Shown here one piece after another: positions 1-6,815 of a stretch of DNA of 37,701 bases; within the stretch, counting starts at the first letter, position 1; each line of letters starts with the position of its first letter. Source of the DNA: Alphaproteobacteria bacterium (GTDB lineage Bacteria > Pseudomonadota > Alphaproteobacteria > JAJFFI01); the NCBI GenBank assembly GCA_030066595.1, contig JASJBI010000053.1:1-37701 (forward strand), in the 5' to 3' direction. Under the pieces are notes generated by a model, which saw nothing but the letters and a program-made list of their open reading frames with translations, ran no database searches and had not been told where the DNA came from. A program made the position numbers and the translations under genes.

Positions 1-79
1 TCGAGCTGCTGCTGCAGAACGCCAGCCTCACCGTTGGCGGCGCCTACACCGTCACGCACGACGGCGTGGTCAACCCCAA
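1..79. repeat. Terminal direct repeat, left copy (contig closure)
   Basis: These 79 bases are identical to bases 37623-37701. The portal reading frame runs through the join without interruption, so this is the overlap of a circular assembly of a 37,622-bp unit. It is either a circularly permuted or a circular genome. The length of 79 equals a k-mer size used by common metagenome assemblers, so it is probably an assembly overlap and not a physical terminal repeat. Confidence 0.95.
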
Positions 80-755
80 CACGATCAGGATCCTGCCGGG
101 GGCCTTCATCCCGGTGGCGCGGAACACCGGCCATCCCCAGGGACCGAGCATCGCGCCGCTCGAGCGCACCGGGGACTTCGACCTGGCGGCCTTCGTGCTT
201 CAGGACATGCGGGTCAACATCAAACGGATGCTGTTCGACCGCTCGCTGCCGGAGCAGACGGGCCAGCCGCGCACCGCCACCGAGATCATCGAGCTGCTGA
301 AAGAGGTGCAGACGGAGCAGGCGCCGGCGTTCGCACGGATCATGAAGGAGTTCATCGTCCCGTTCGCGCACCGCGGCTTCCAGATCATGCACAAGAAGGG
401 GCAGATCCAGTTCCCGATCGAGGTCGACGGGCAGGTGATCCAGATCAGGGTGAGCTCGCCGCTGGCCCGGGCGCAGCACCTCGACGATCTGCAGAACGTC
501 GTCCAGGGCGTGGAGATCGTCGGCGGCCTGTTCGGGCCGGAGGTGCTCGCCAGCTCGCTGAAGGTCGAGGAGGCGCCCGCCTACATGTACTCGAAGCTCG
601 GCATCGACCCGGCGTTGATCCGAGGTGAAGGCGATCGCCAGCAGATACGCAACCAGATCGTCGAGCGGATCGCGGGGATGGTGGCGCAGGCGCAAGGGGC
701 GACGGGCGGCAACGGCGCGAGCATGGGTGCGGCGCCGGCGGCGGGGACGGCCTGA
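1..755 (+). CDS. Portal (head-tail connector) protein, C-terminal part
   Basis: This is the 3' part of the portal gene, which starts at GTG 36788 and continues across the contig join. The first two bases finish an Ile codon. The whole product would be 529 residues, the usual size for T7-type head-to-tail connectors. The portal forms the dodecameric ring at one capsid vertex through which DNA is packaged and ejected. This part carries the connector signature RTATEI (roughly residues 361-366 of the whole protein), followed by a helical stretch with KEVQTEQAP and FARIMKEF. It ends in a Gly/Ala-rich tail. The stop overlaps the next start as TGATG, indicating translational coupling. Seen: frame continuity and motif. 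The family assignment is from memory of connector sequences. Confidence 0.93.
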   Translation, partial: ELLLQNASLTVGGAYTVTHDGVVNPNTIRILPGAFIPVARNTGHPQGPSIAPLERTGDFDLAAFVLQDMRVNIKRMLFDRSLPEQTGQPRTATEIIELLKEVQTEQAPAFARIMKEFIVPFAHRGFQIMHKKGQIQFPIEVDGQVIQIRVSSPLARAQHLDDLQNVVQGVEIVGGLFGPEVLASSLKVEEAPAYMYSKLGIDPALIRGEGDRQQIRNQIVERIAGMVAQAQGATGGNGASMGAAPAAGTA

Positions 756-1084
756 TGCAGGGCGACATCCCGGCCTTCGGCTTCAACCCCCTCGACACGC
801 TGGCGCCGACCGAGGAGGACCAGAGCGCGGAGCGGCTCGAGCGGCAGCGCCAGGAGTGGCAGGAGGCCGAGGAGGAGCTGAACGGGGCGATTGCCCGCAT
901 GCTGTCGTCGGCGGACGGCCGGGTGGTGCGGTCTTGGCTGGCCCGGCTGCGGGATGCGCCGACGTTCGACGCCGCCATGGGAACCATCAACGGCGCGGCG
1001 TGGGGCTTCTTCCGCGAGGGCCAGAACAACCTGCTGCGGGAGATGGAGCGCCGCGAGAAGGCCTATTACGAGAGGGAAGTGTGA
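755..1084 (+). CDS. Bbp19-like phage head protein
   Basis: This 109-residue protein starts at the ATG that overlaps the portal stop (TGATG). The N-terminal half is acidic and helical, with QRQEWQEAEEELN at about 31-43. The C-terminal half has the pattern GRVVRSWL...GFFREGQNNLLREM. That pattern resembles the small Bbp19-like family, usually encoded directly after podovirus portals, in which a GR-V motif is followed by an EGQR-like helix. The job of that family is unknown. The position points to head assembly or portal function. Its own stop again overlaps the following ATG. Confidence 0.7.
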   Translation: MQGDIPAFGFNPLDTLAPTEEDQSAERLERQRQEWQEAEEELNGAIARMLSSADGRVVRSWLARLRDAPTFDAAMGTINGAAWGFFREGQNNLLREMERREKAYYEREV

Positions 1085-1467
1085 TGGCGAAGAGGATGAG
1101 GATGAGCGAGATCGAGCTCAACACACCCGAAACCGCGCCACCCGAGGAAGCTCCGGTCGACAACAAACAAGCCGATGCTGCAAGTGTGCCTGAAGAGCTA
1201 TCGCATCAAGAGCCGCGCGAGTCCGTCGACGACAGCGAGGATCATCTGCCGCCCGAGCCGCCGATGCCGCCGGGGCATCGCAAGGCTGAGCCGGGGGAGA
1301 TCAGCCGCTACCGCGCCGCGATCCGCGCCCTCGACGAGTTCGCCAACGCTCTCGGGGGCATCAACGCCAGCCGCCACGACCCGGAGCTTGCCGTGCTGCT
1401 GAATGGCTGGCACAGTTCACGACAGGCGGTGATCGCACGTTTCGAGAGGATCGGAGGGCCTTACTGA
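1084..1467 (+). CDS. Hypothetical acidic protein in the portal-scaffold interval
   Basis: This 127-residue protein starts at ATG 1084, overlapping the previous stop. An upstream in-frame extension exists but would read through the two preceding genes, so it was discarded. The first ~65 residues are acidic and proline-rich and probably disordered (PPEEAP, HLPPEPPMPPG). Residues ~70-125 form a compact region with ISRYRAAIRALDEF and LLNGWHSSRQAVIARFERIG. No family is recognised. The coupling to portal and scaffold genes suggests a head-assembly accessory, but that is inferred from position only. Confidence 0.72.
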   Translation: MAKRMRMSEIELNTPETAPPEEAPVDNKQADAASVPEELSHQEPRESVDDSEDHLPPEPPMPPGHRKAEPGEISRYRAAIRALDEFANALGGINASRHDPELAVLLNGWHSSRQAVIARFERIGGPY

Positions 1468-1673
1468 TGACCAAGTTCCACATGAACGTCGCGCGGGGCG
1501 AGGATCCGAGCGCCCATGACGTCGCTACCGACGCCACCTCGCTCGGCACCGGCCACGGTATGCGCGTCATCATCGACGACGCCGAGTTTACCCGCGATGA
1601 GGCGGCCGAAGCCCTTGAGGCGGTGCGTCACGAAATCCTGCACGGTCGTCGCGCCTGGCCGCTGGCGACGTGA
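1467..1673 (+). CDS. Small hypothetical protein
   Basis: This 68-residue ORF is coupled to the previous gene by a TGATG overlap. Codon third positions are GC-rich like those of its neighbours. A central segment (GMRVIIDDAEFTRDEAAEAL) looks like a beta strand followed by a helix. No family is recognised. It lies between the portal-proximal genes and the scaffold, so a role in head assembly is possible but unproven. Confidence 0.6.
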   Translation: MTKFHMNVARGEDPSAHDVATDATSLGTGHGMRVIIDDAEFTRDEAAEALEAVRHEILHGRRAWPLAT

Positions 1674-1675
1674 CC

Positions 1676-2668
1676 ATGCGGTTGCATCGCTGGCCGTTTC
1701 CCCTGCGCGCGCCGGATGATGAAGGGTCGGCCGGCAGCGCGACCGGTTCCGGGGAGCCTCCAAGCGGTCAGCCAGGGGCCGGGGAAGGTGCCCCGCCTGG
1801 TTCCACAGCGCAGGACGGTGGCGCCCCCCCGGCCTCTTCCCTCGTCGACTTCGGCAAGAAGGGCAACGGTGCCGACCCGGACCCCACCGGCGACCAACCC
1901 GGGGCCGACCCGGGCGACGACGCCGACAAGGACAAGCCTCAGACGCTGACGTTCAAGGAGCGTCCAGAGTGGCTGCCGCCCAACTTCTGGAAGGCTGACA
2001 GCGGCGAGGTGCTGGTCGAGGCCCTGGCCAAGAGCCAGAAAGACCTTAGGGGGCAGATCACCAAGGGCGCGGACAAGGCGCCCGACAAGCCGGAGGCCTA
2101 TGAGTTCAAGGTCGGCGACGAGCTCAAGGACGTCGAGAAGCTGGCCTTTGACAACCCCGACGACGACCCGATCGTCAAGGGCTTCCGGGAGTTCTGCCAC
2201 GAACGCAAGGTGCCGCAGGCGCTGGCAGCCGAGGCCTACGAGTGGTTCATCGGCGCCGTTCGCGACATGCTGCCGGAGCTGCCGGACCCGATCGCCGAGA
2301 AGAAGAAGCTCGGCAACAACGGCGAGGCGATCACCAACGCGATCGGCGCGTTCTTCGATCAGATGTACGAGACGGGCACCCTCAACGACGCCGAATACAA
2401 GGCCGTGCAGTCGTGGTTCGCGTCGGCCGAGTCGGTGTCGGCCTTCCAGAAGGTGCGGGAGTGGTACGGCGAGGCGGCGATCCCCTACACAGCCCAGGTG
2501 CAGGAGGGGCTGCCCAGCGCCGACGAGCTGCACGCTCAGATGGGCGTGCTGATGGCGAAAGCGAATGATGATCCATCGGCGCAGGCGAAATTCGATAAGC
2601 TGCAGAAGCAGTACGAGCAGCTCTACGGCACCGAGCCGGCCGGCTCGAGCAGAAGGGCGGCGATCTGA
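1676..2668 (+). CDS. Capsid assembly (scaffolding) protein
   Basis: The product is 330 residues from ATG 1676. A GTG six bases upstream, overlapping the prior stop as GTGA, is an alternative start. The N-terminal ~100 residues are low-complexity and acidic (Gly, Ala, Asp, Pro). The middle has the pattern common to podovirus scaffolds: KPEAYEFKVGDEL, then a spaced FREFCHERKVPQALAAEAY helix. The C-terminus is helical and charged, with FDKLQKQYEQLYG. Scaffolds of this type co-assemble with the major capsid protein into the procapsid and then leave it. The position between portal and capsid, plus composition, supports the call. No single catalytic motif exists to confirm it. Confidence 0.85.
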   Translation: MRLHRWPFPLRAPDDEGSAGSATGSGEPPSGQPGAGEGAPPGSTAQDGGAPPASSLVDFGKKGNGADPDPTGDQPGADPGDDADKDKPQTLTFKERPEWLPPNFWKADSGEVLVEALAKSQKDLRGQITKGADKAPDKPEAYEFKVGDELKDVEKLAFDNPDDDPIVKGFREFCHERKVPQALAAEAYEWFIGAVRDMLPELPDPIAEKKKLGNNGEAITNAIGAFFDQMYETGTLNDAEYKAVQSWFASAESVSAFQKVREWYGEAAIPYTAQVQEGLPSADELHAQMGVLMAKANDDPSAQAKFDKLQKQYEQLYGTEPAGSSRRAAI

Positions 2669-2670
2669 CG

Positions 2671-2907
2671 GTGGAGACCTTCGAGGAGTTCGACGGCAAG
2701 GTCGAATTCATCGTCGCGATGATCCAGATACAGGGCCGTCTGCTCGTCGCCACCAATAAAGGCGTTTGGGAGGAGCACCGAGGCATCATGCGGCCGATAT
2801 TGTTTCAGGCGGCCACGGAGGACAGCCATGCCGGCGAAGAGCGAGGCGCAGTTCAGAGCGATGGCGGCTGCGGCAAGCGGGAAGTCGACGCTGGGGATCC
2901 CCGCTAA
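2671..2907 (+). CDS. Small hypothetical protein (GTG start)
   Basis: This 78-residue ORF starts with GTG two bases after the scaffold stop. The first ~60 codons carry the genome's GC-rich third positions and encode a plausible helical domain (EFDGKVEFIVAMIQIQGRLL, then WEEHRGIMRPILFQAA). The final ~27 codons overlap the next small ORF (2828-2998) in another frame and look like a tail of arbitrary sequence. It was not assigned to a family. It is probably translated, though the true C-terminus may be poorly conserved. Confidence 0.5.
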   Translation: METFEEFDGKVEFIVAMIQIQGRLLVATNKGVWEEHRGIMRPILFQAATEDSHAGEERGAVQSDGGCGKREVDAGDPR

Positions 2908-2998
2908 GGTCGGCCGCGAGTTCACAAGCATGGGCAAGCCCGGCAACCTGCCCGAGAAGAAGCGCAAGCGGCGTCCGCGGCACCTTGCTCGTGCCTAA
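2828..2998 (+). CDS. Small basic phage protein, resembles DUF3008-type
   Basis: This 56-residue ORF overlaps the end of the preceding gene and the start of the thermonuclease gene. It reads MPAKSEAQFRAMAAAASGKS, later IPAKVGREF and LPEKKRKRRPR. The opening MPAKS-x-AQ-R-M resembles a widespread small phage family with the same start (MPAKSKAQQR-like) and a basic tail. The function is unknown. The strong basic C-terminus suggests nucleic-acid contact, which is inference. Too short for a length-based gene call, but codon bias and the family-like N-terminus support it. Confidence 0.6.
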   Translation: MPAKSEAQFRAMAAAASGKSTLGIPAKVGREFTSMGKPGNLPEKKRKRRPRHLARA

Positions 2999-3452
2999 TT
3001 GGCTTCGCGCTTCCGGCCTCGTCCTCCTCCTGCTGACCACCTGCGGCGCCGCCCAAGAGCGGCCCTTTGGCCCCGTCGACTGCTTCGTCATCAAGGTGGT
3101 CGACGGCGACACCGTCCTCGCCCACTGCTACCCCTGGCCGCATGTCGTCTTCCGCACATATGTCCGCGTAGCTGCGGTCGATGCCCCCGAGATGCAGGGC
3201 AGGTGTGAAGCGGAGGAGAAGGCGGCGGCCGCAGCGCGCCGCTTCGTGCAAGAGCAGCTGGGCCCGCGGCGGGCGATCACGATCGAGGACATCCGGCCGG
3301 GCAAGTATGCACAGCGAGTGATCGCCACGGTCCGCACCGGCCCCGGTCCTCACCTGGGGCGGATGCTCGTGCAGGCCGGGCATGCCCGCGTCTACGACGG
3401 CGGCAAGCGGCAGTCGTGGTGCCCACGGCAGCAATCCCTTTCCACCCCTTGA
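2991..3452 (+). CDS. Secreted thermonuclease (SNase-fold nuclease)
   Basis: Starting from GTG 2991, which overlaps the previous stop region, the product is 153 residues. It begins with a hydrophobic export signal (LVLLLLTTCGAAQ). The cysteine there is only a poor lipobox (L-T-T-C), so signal peptidase I cleavage after GAA or AAQ is as likely. The nuclease core follows. VVDGDTV is the Ca2+-binding strand, VRVAAVDAPEM holds the Arg and the Asp/Glu of the active site, and KYAQRVIA carries the second catalytic Arg in the alphaproteobacterial style (KYaGRV-like). LVQAGHARVY is the usual C-terminal helix/strand. It would cut nucleic acid in the periplasm. A longer upstream ORF in this frame lacks support. 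Confidence 0.85.
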   Translation: MPNWLRASGLVLLLLTTCGAAQERPFGPVDCFVIKVVDGDTVLAHCYPWPHVVFRTYVRVAAVDAPEMQGRCEAEEKAAAAARRFVQEQLGPRRAITIEDIRPGKYAQRVIATVRTGPGPHLGRMLVQAGHARVYDGGKRQSWCPRQQSLSTP

Positions 3453-3478
3453 CACTGTAGAACCCGTCGGCGCATGAT
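3449..3478 (+). promoter_or_regulatory. Promoter-like site upstream of the capsid gene
   Basis: A perfect -35 hexamer TTGACA (3449-3454) is followed after 18 bases by CATGAT (3473-3478, four of six matches to TATAAT). It sits at the thermonuclease stop codon and 130 bases before the capsid start, in one of the few intergenic spaces on this strand. The same hexamer and the same 18-base spacing occur in the two switch promoters near 23.1 kb. Confidence 0.45.
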
Positions 3479-3499
3479 CGCCGACGATCTAGCGGCCTA

Positions 3500-3513
3500 T
3501 CCGCTTCGGCGGA
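3500..3513 (+). other. TTCG-tetraloop hairpin in the capsid leader
   Basis: The sequence TCCGC-TTCG-GCGGA forms a five-pair stem capped by a UUCG tetraloop, a very stable RNA hairpin. It lies in the presumed 5' untranslated leader of the capsid transcript, about 100 bases before the start codon. No U-run follows, so it is not an intrinsic terminator. It may protect or define the 5' end of the mRNA, which is inference. Confidence 0.4.
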
Positions 3514-3611
3514 CCCGTGACCCAACGGTGCCTCGACGGACGAGGTAGGCGGGCGACCCGGGACGATCTCGGCCTATCGACCGCGGCAAGTGTCCACTTG
3601 CGGAGGTCGAG

Positions 3612-4457
3612 ATGTCCAAATCCCTCACAGATGCAGCGATCAATTCCTTCGATGCCATGGTCAAGCACGCCTATCAGGCCGAGGGCGTGCTCAGGCGCCA
3701 CATGCGCGTCAAGACCGGTGTCGTAGGCTCCACCCACCGGTTCACCAAGATGGGCCGCGGCCTGGCCACCCCGCGGGTGCCGCAGACGGACGTGTCGCCG
3801 ATGAACGTCGGGTACACGAACGCCACGGCCACCCTCGCCGACTGGAACGCTCCCGAGTACACCGACATCTTCGACAAGCAGAAGGTGAACTTCGACGAGC
3901 AGCGCCAGCTCGCCACCACCATCGCCGGCGCCATCGGCCGCCGCGAAGACCAGATCATCATCGACGCGATCGACGCCGCGTCGGCGACCTCGTCCGTGTC
4001 CACCGACATCGGCGGCACCGGCACCAACCTCAACACCGCCAAGTGTCGGGACGCGAAGAAGGATCTTGATGCCCTCGCGGCCCCGCAGCGTGACCGCAAG
4101 CTGATTGTCCACGCCAACAACCTGTTCGGCCTTCTGGGCGACACCACGGCCACGTCGGCGGACTTCAACACCATCCGCGCCCTGGTCGACGGCCAGATCA
4201 ACACCTGGCTCGGCTTCGAGGTCGTCGTGCTTCCCAACTACGACGAGGGTGGTCTGCCGCTCAGCGGATCGGTGCGAACCGGCTATGCCGTCCACGCCGG
4301 CCCCATGGGGGGCATCGGCCACGCCGTCGGCCTCGATTTCCGCACGGAGGTCAACTACGTCCCGGAGAAGACCTCCTGGCTGAGCAATGGGCTGTTCTCG
4401 GGGGGTGCCGTGTCGATCGATGCCGACAGCATCTCCGACATCAGCATGACCGAGTAA
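3612..4457 (+). CDS. Major capsid protein
   Basis: This 281-residue protein starts at ATG 3612 with a GGAGG-like site just upstream (GCGGAGGTCG). It resembles the non-T7 podovirus capsid family recognised by the segment KVNFDEQRQLATTIAGAIGRR at about 92-112, followed by EDQIIIDAID. HYVPEKTSW-like strands (NYVPEKTSWL) near residue 255 and a final SISDISMTE fit the HK97-type capsid end. It would be the main shell protein, built with the scaffold encoded at 1676-2668. Its own promoter-like site and a terminator after the decoration genes would allow high expression. Family assignment is from remembered sequence patterns. Confidence 0.85.
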   Translation: MSKSLTDAAINSFDAMVKHAYQAEGVLRRHMRVKTGVVGSTHRFTKMGRGLATPRVPQTDVSPMNVGYTNATATLADWNAPEYTDIFDKQKVNFDEQRQLATTIAGAIGRREDQIIIDAIDAASATSSVSTDIGGTGTNLNTAKCRDAKKDLDALAAPQRDRKLIVHANNLFGLLGDTTATSADFNTIRALVDGQINTWLGFEVVVLPNYDEGGLPLSGSVRTGYAVHAGPMGGIGHAVGLDFRTEVNYVPEKTSWLSNGLFSGGAVSIDADSISDISMTE

Positions 4458-4479
4458 GGGACGCCGAAGGAGACAGATC

Positions 4480-5820
4480 ATGGCCTACAACAGACGCGAT
4501 CTGGTCTCGCTCGGCGGCCAAGCCGGTCATCGGGCGGCGCCAAATCTCTGGAGCCACGGCTCCACGGACGAGCTCGATACGCAGCTCGCCCGCAACTACA
4601 TCAGCGACGTCGGCGGGACGCTGCATCCCGGTGACCGGATGCTTCTCGGCGTCAAGGACAACGGCGACGATCCGGCCGGCTTCGTCGAGATCGCCGAGGC
4701 CGTCGTTCAGGGCGGCCTGTCGGGCGGTGCGGTGGCGTTGAGGGAAGAGCGGAGGATGCCGGGCGCGGTGATCCGTATCCCGTTCTTCATCGACCAGACC
4801 GACCTGCTCGCGGGCACGGCGCAGTATCTGCTGTGCCCGGTGCGGGGGCGAGTGTTCAAGCTCGTCACCGTCGTCAAGAAGCAGGTGACGACCGGGGGCA
4901 CCATCACCGCCTCCATCGACGGCACCGCCATCCCCGGCGTGTCCGTCACCGTCGCCAATTCGGCTGCCGTCGGCACCGTCGGCACCTCCAAGCCCACTGC
5001 CGGCACGGCGGGCAACAAGCTGTCGAAGGAAGACCAGGTCATCACGGTCACCCCGTCGGCAGCGTTCGCCACCGCAGGCGAGGTCTTCGGCTGGGTCGAG
5101 GTGATCCCGAGCACCCGGGCGGACCTCTATTACTCGTTCTTCTTCTTCAACCAGACCGATCTCCTGGCCGGCACCTCGCAATGGATGCCCTGTCCCTACA
5201 AGGGCACCGTCCGACGGCTCGGGGGAGTGGTTCAGCTCGCGGTGACGACGGGGGGCGCCATCGGCGTCGAACTCGGCGGCACCGACGTTGACGGCATCGA
5301 CATCACGGTGGCCGATGCTGCGGCGGCCGGAACCGTCTACACCCAAGACGCCACCGGCACCAACGACACGCTGAACGAGGACACGGCCATCGAGGTTACG
5401 GCGGCGGCCGCCTTCGCCACAGCGGGTCGCGTCAACGGCTACGTCGCGGTGGAGCCGAGCGAGACCTTCGGCCGGCGTGAGTACGTCCAGTTCCTGGCGA
5501 ACCAGACGGACGTGCTGGCGGGCACCAGCCACTATCTGGTGGCGCCGTGCCGCGGCGAGGTGCGGAAGGCGCTAACGGCGGTGCAGGCCGATGTCGGCAC
5601 TGGCGGCGACATCACGGTGGAGCTCGCCACGGTGGCAGTCGCCGGGCTGACCTGCGTCGTGGCCAACTCAGCGTCCGCAGGCGACATCGACAAGGACGTC
5701 GGCACGGTGGGCGATGACACGGCCAAGGTGCAGAAGTACGACCCGGTCGAGGTCGTCTTCGAGGCGGCCTTCGCCACGTCGGGAGCCATCAACGGCGTGC
5801 TCGAGTTCGCACCGCATTAG
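4480..5820 (+). CDS. Capsid decoration/head-fibre-like protein with three tandem domains
   Basis: This 446-residue protein starts at ATG 4480 behind AAGGAGA. The N-terminal ~85 residues (LWSHGSTDELDTQLARNYI, then LHPGDRMLL) resemble the whole of the next small protein. After that come three tandem copies of a ~117-residue beta-rich domain. Each opens with [DN]QTD[LV]LAGT, continues with VTTGG or VGTGG and a V-VANSA-like strand, and ends with AAFATAG or AAFATSG. The copies start at bases 4792, 5149 and 5500. Location right after the capsid gene suggests a protein that decorates the capsid exterior. No enzyme motif was seen. Function is inferred from position and architecture. Confidence 0.75.
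   Translation: MAYNRRDLVSLGGQAGHRAAPNLWSHGSTDELDTQLARNYISDVGGTLHPGDRMLLGVKDNGDDPAGFVEIAEAVVQGGLSGGAVALREERRMPGAVIRIPFFIDQTDLLAGTAQYLLCPVRGRVFKLVTVVKKQVTTGGTITASIDGTAIPGVSVTVANSAAVGTVGTSKPTAGTAGNKLSKEDQVITVTPSAAFATAGEVFGWVEVIPSTRADLYYSFFFFNQTDLLAGTSQWMPCPYKGTVRRLGGVVQLAVTTGGAIGVELGGTDVDGIDITVADAAAAGTVYTQDATGTNDTLNEDTAIEVTAAAAFATAGRVNGYVAVEPSETFGRREYVQFLANQTDVLAGTSHYLVAPCRGEVRKALTAVQADVGTGGDITVELATVAVAGLTCVVANSASAGDIDKDVGTVGDDTAKVQKYDPVEVVFEAAFATSGAINGVLEFAPH
4792..5817 (+). repeat. Three in-frame domain repeats of about 350 bases
   Basis: Repeat units begin at 4792, 5149 and 5500, giving periods of 357 and 351 bases. Their products share QTDLLAGT/QTDVLAGT at the start and AAFATAG/AAFATSG near the end. 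The DNA has diverged, so the duplication is old or selection has varied the copies. Confidence 0.8.
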
Positions 5821-5829
5821 GAGGGAAGC

Positions 5830-6111
5830 ATGGCCTTCGTACTCAATCAGCTGAACGCCGTCGGTGGCCAGAGCCGCGCGAACAAGAAGAACGCCGCCGG
5901 CGTGATGTCGGTGTGGACCTACTTTCACGCCTCCGACAACTTGGCCGCGGTGAAGGCGGCGGGCTACTTCAACTCGGCCCGCAGCCTGCTGACGCCCGGC
6001 GACGTGATCATCTTCTCGGCGAACGGGGCGGCATGCGACATCATCACGATCGCCCTTGTCCCGGCGACGGGCAACGTCACGAGCCAGTCGACGGACATCA
6101 ACAGCGCGTAG
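5830..6111 (+). CDS. Small decoration-type structural protein
   Basis: This 93-residue protein starts at ATG 5830 with AGGAGGGAAGC upstream, a strong ribosome site. It has MSVWTYFHASDN at ~24-35, AAGYFNSARSLLTPGDVI at ~43-60 and short beta strands to the end. The W-Y, GYF and L-x-PGD pattern belongs to small phage head proteins found after capsid genes. The same pattern appears at the N-terminus of the preceding 446-residue protein. A capsid-decorating role is likely but inferred. Confidence 0.75.
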   Translation: MAFVLNQLNAVGGQSRANKKNAAGVMSVWTYFHASDNLAAVKAAGYFNSARSLLTPGDVIIFSANGAACDIITIALVPATGNVTSQSTDINSA

Positions 6112-6145
6112 GCCTCGGCCTCGAGCTGGCTGGAAGACGACAGGG

Positions 6146-6177
6146 GGGAGGGGCCGGCGGTCCCTCCCTTTCTGCTT
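6146..6177 (+). terminator. Intrinsic terminator after the head cassette
   Basis: GGGAGGG (6146-6152) pairs with CCCTCCC (6162-6168) around a nine-base loop, followed by TTTCTGCTT. It lies in the 80-base gap between the decoration gene and tail tube A, the place where T7-like phages end their capsid transcripts. The U-run is imperfect, so some read-through into the tail genes is expected. Confidence 0.6.
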
Positions 6178-6191
6178 GAGGAGGCGACACC

Positions 6192-6815
6192 ATGGCGACA
6201 TCGCAATTCGAGATCGCGTCCCGAGCCATGGTGCTCCTCGGTGCCGGGGACATCAGCTCCTTCGACGAGAGCGAGGGCGATCGCGCCGTCATCGCCGGTC
6301 AGCTCTACCCCGCCATCCGCCTCAACCTGATCGCCGAGCACCCGTGGCGCTTCGCCATGGTCAAGAGCCTGCAGCTCAACCGCTCGACGAGCTCGCCCGG
6401 CGGGCAGTGGCAGTACGCGTTCGCGCTGCCGCCAGACATGATCGGTGCCCCCTATGCCGTCTACTACGACAACTCGGTCGGGGCGCCGTCGTTCACGCGC
6501 TGGGAGCGGTTCGGGGCGCACCTCTACAGCGACGAGGAGCGGCTCTATATCGACTACAAGCAGCTGGCGCTCGAGCCGTCGTGGCCCGCCTACTTCGACT
6601 GGCTGATGATCCTCGAGTGCGCCTGGGTCTTCGCCGAGCCGGTGACGGACGACAGCTCGAAGCGTGACGAGTTCCGCACCATGGCTCGTGGGGCACCGTC
6701 GGAGATGGGCAAGGGAGGTCAGTTCCGCATCGCAGCCCAGGCCGACGCCATGGGCAACCCCAGCCCGCAGGTGGCCGGCTTCGATCTGATCGCGGCGCGC
6801 ATGGGCGGCGGCTGA
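6192..6815 (+). CDS. Tail tubular protein A (tail adaptor, T7 gp11-like)
   Basis: This 207-residue protein starts at ATG 6192 behind GAGGAGG. It has the hallmarks of the T7 gp11 family: an N-terminal LGAGDISSFDES segment at ~15-28, LYPAIRLNLIAEHPWRFA at ~40-57, and a mid-protein FALPPDMIG. The YPA-x-R-x-L-x-x-HPW-x-FA motif is diagnostic. Gp11 forms the dodecameric adaptor ring that links the portal to the nozzle. The stop overlaps the start of the tail nozzle gene as TGATG, consistent with co-translation of the two tail-tube subunits. Confidence 0.93.
   Translation: MATSQFEIASRAMVLLGAGDISSFDESEGDRAVIAGQLYPAIRLNLIAEHPWRFAMVKSLQLNRSTSSPGGQWQYAFALPPDMIGAPYAVYYDNSVGAPSFTRWERFGAHLYSDEERLYIDYKQLALEPSWPAYFDWLMILECAWVFAEPVTDDSSKRDEFRTMARGAPSEMGKGGQFRIAAQADAMGNPSPQVAGFDLIAARMGGG

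Noticed and set aside
625..1083. N-terminal extension of the gene at 1084-1467
   Set aside because: It would overlap the portal end and the Bbp19-like gene in a frame rich in Arg/Gly/Ala, as expected for a shadow. ATG 1084 fits the TGATG coupling seen elsewhere.
1628..2533. Minus-strand 301-codon ORF opposite the scaffold gene
   Set aside because: In GC-rich DNA, antisense frames stay open by chance. The sequence is Leu/Arg/Gly-rich without motifs and the + frame has clear scaffold features.
3489..4481. Minus-strand 330-codon ORF opposite the capsid gene
   Set aside because: Antisense shadow of a well recognised capsid gene; composition is biased to Val, Gly, Arg and Asp, as expected of a reverse frame.
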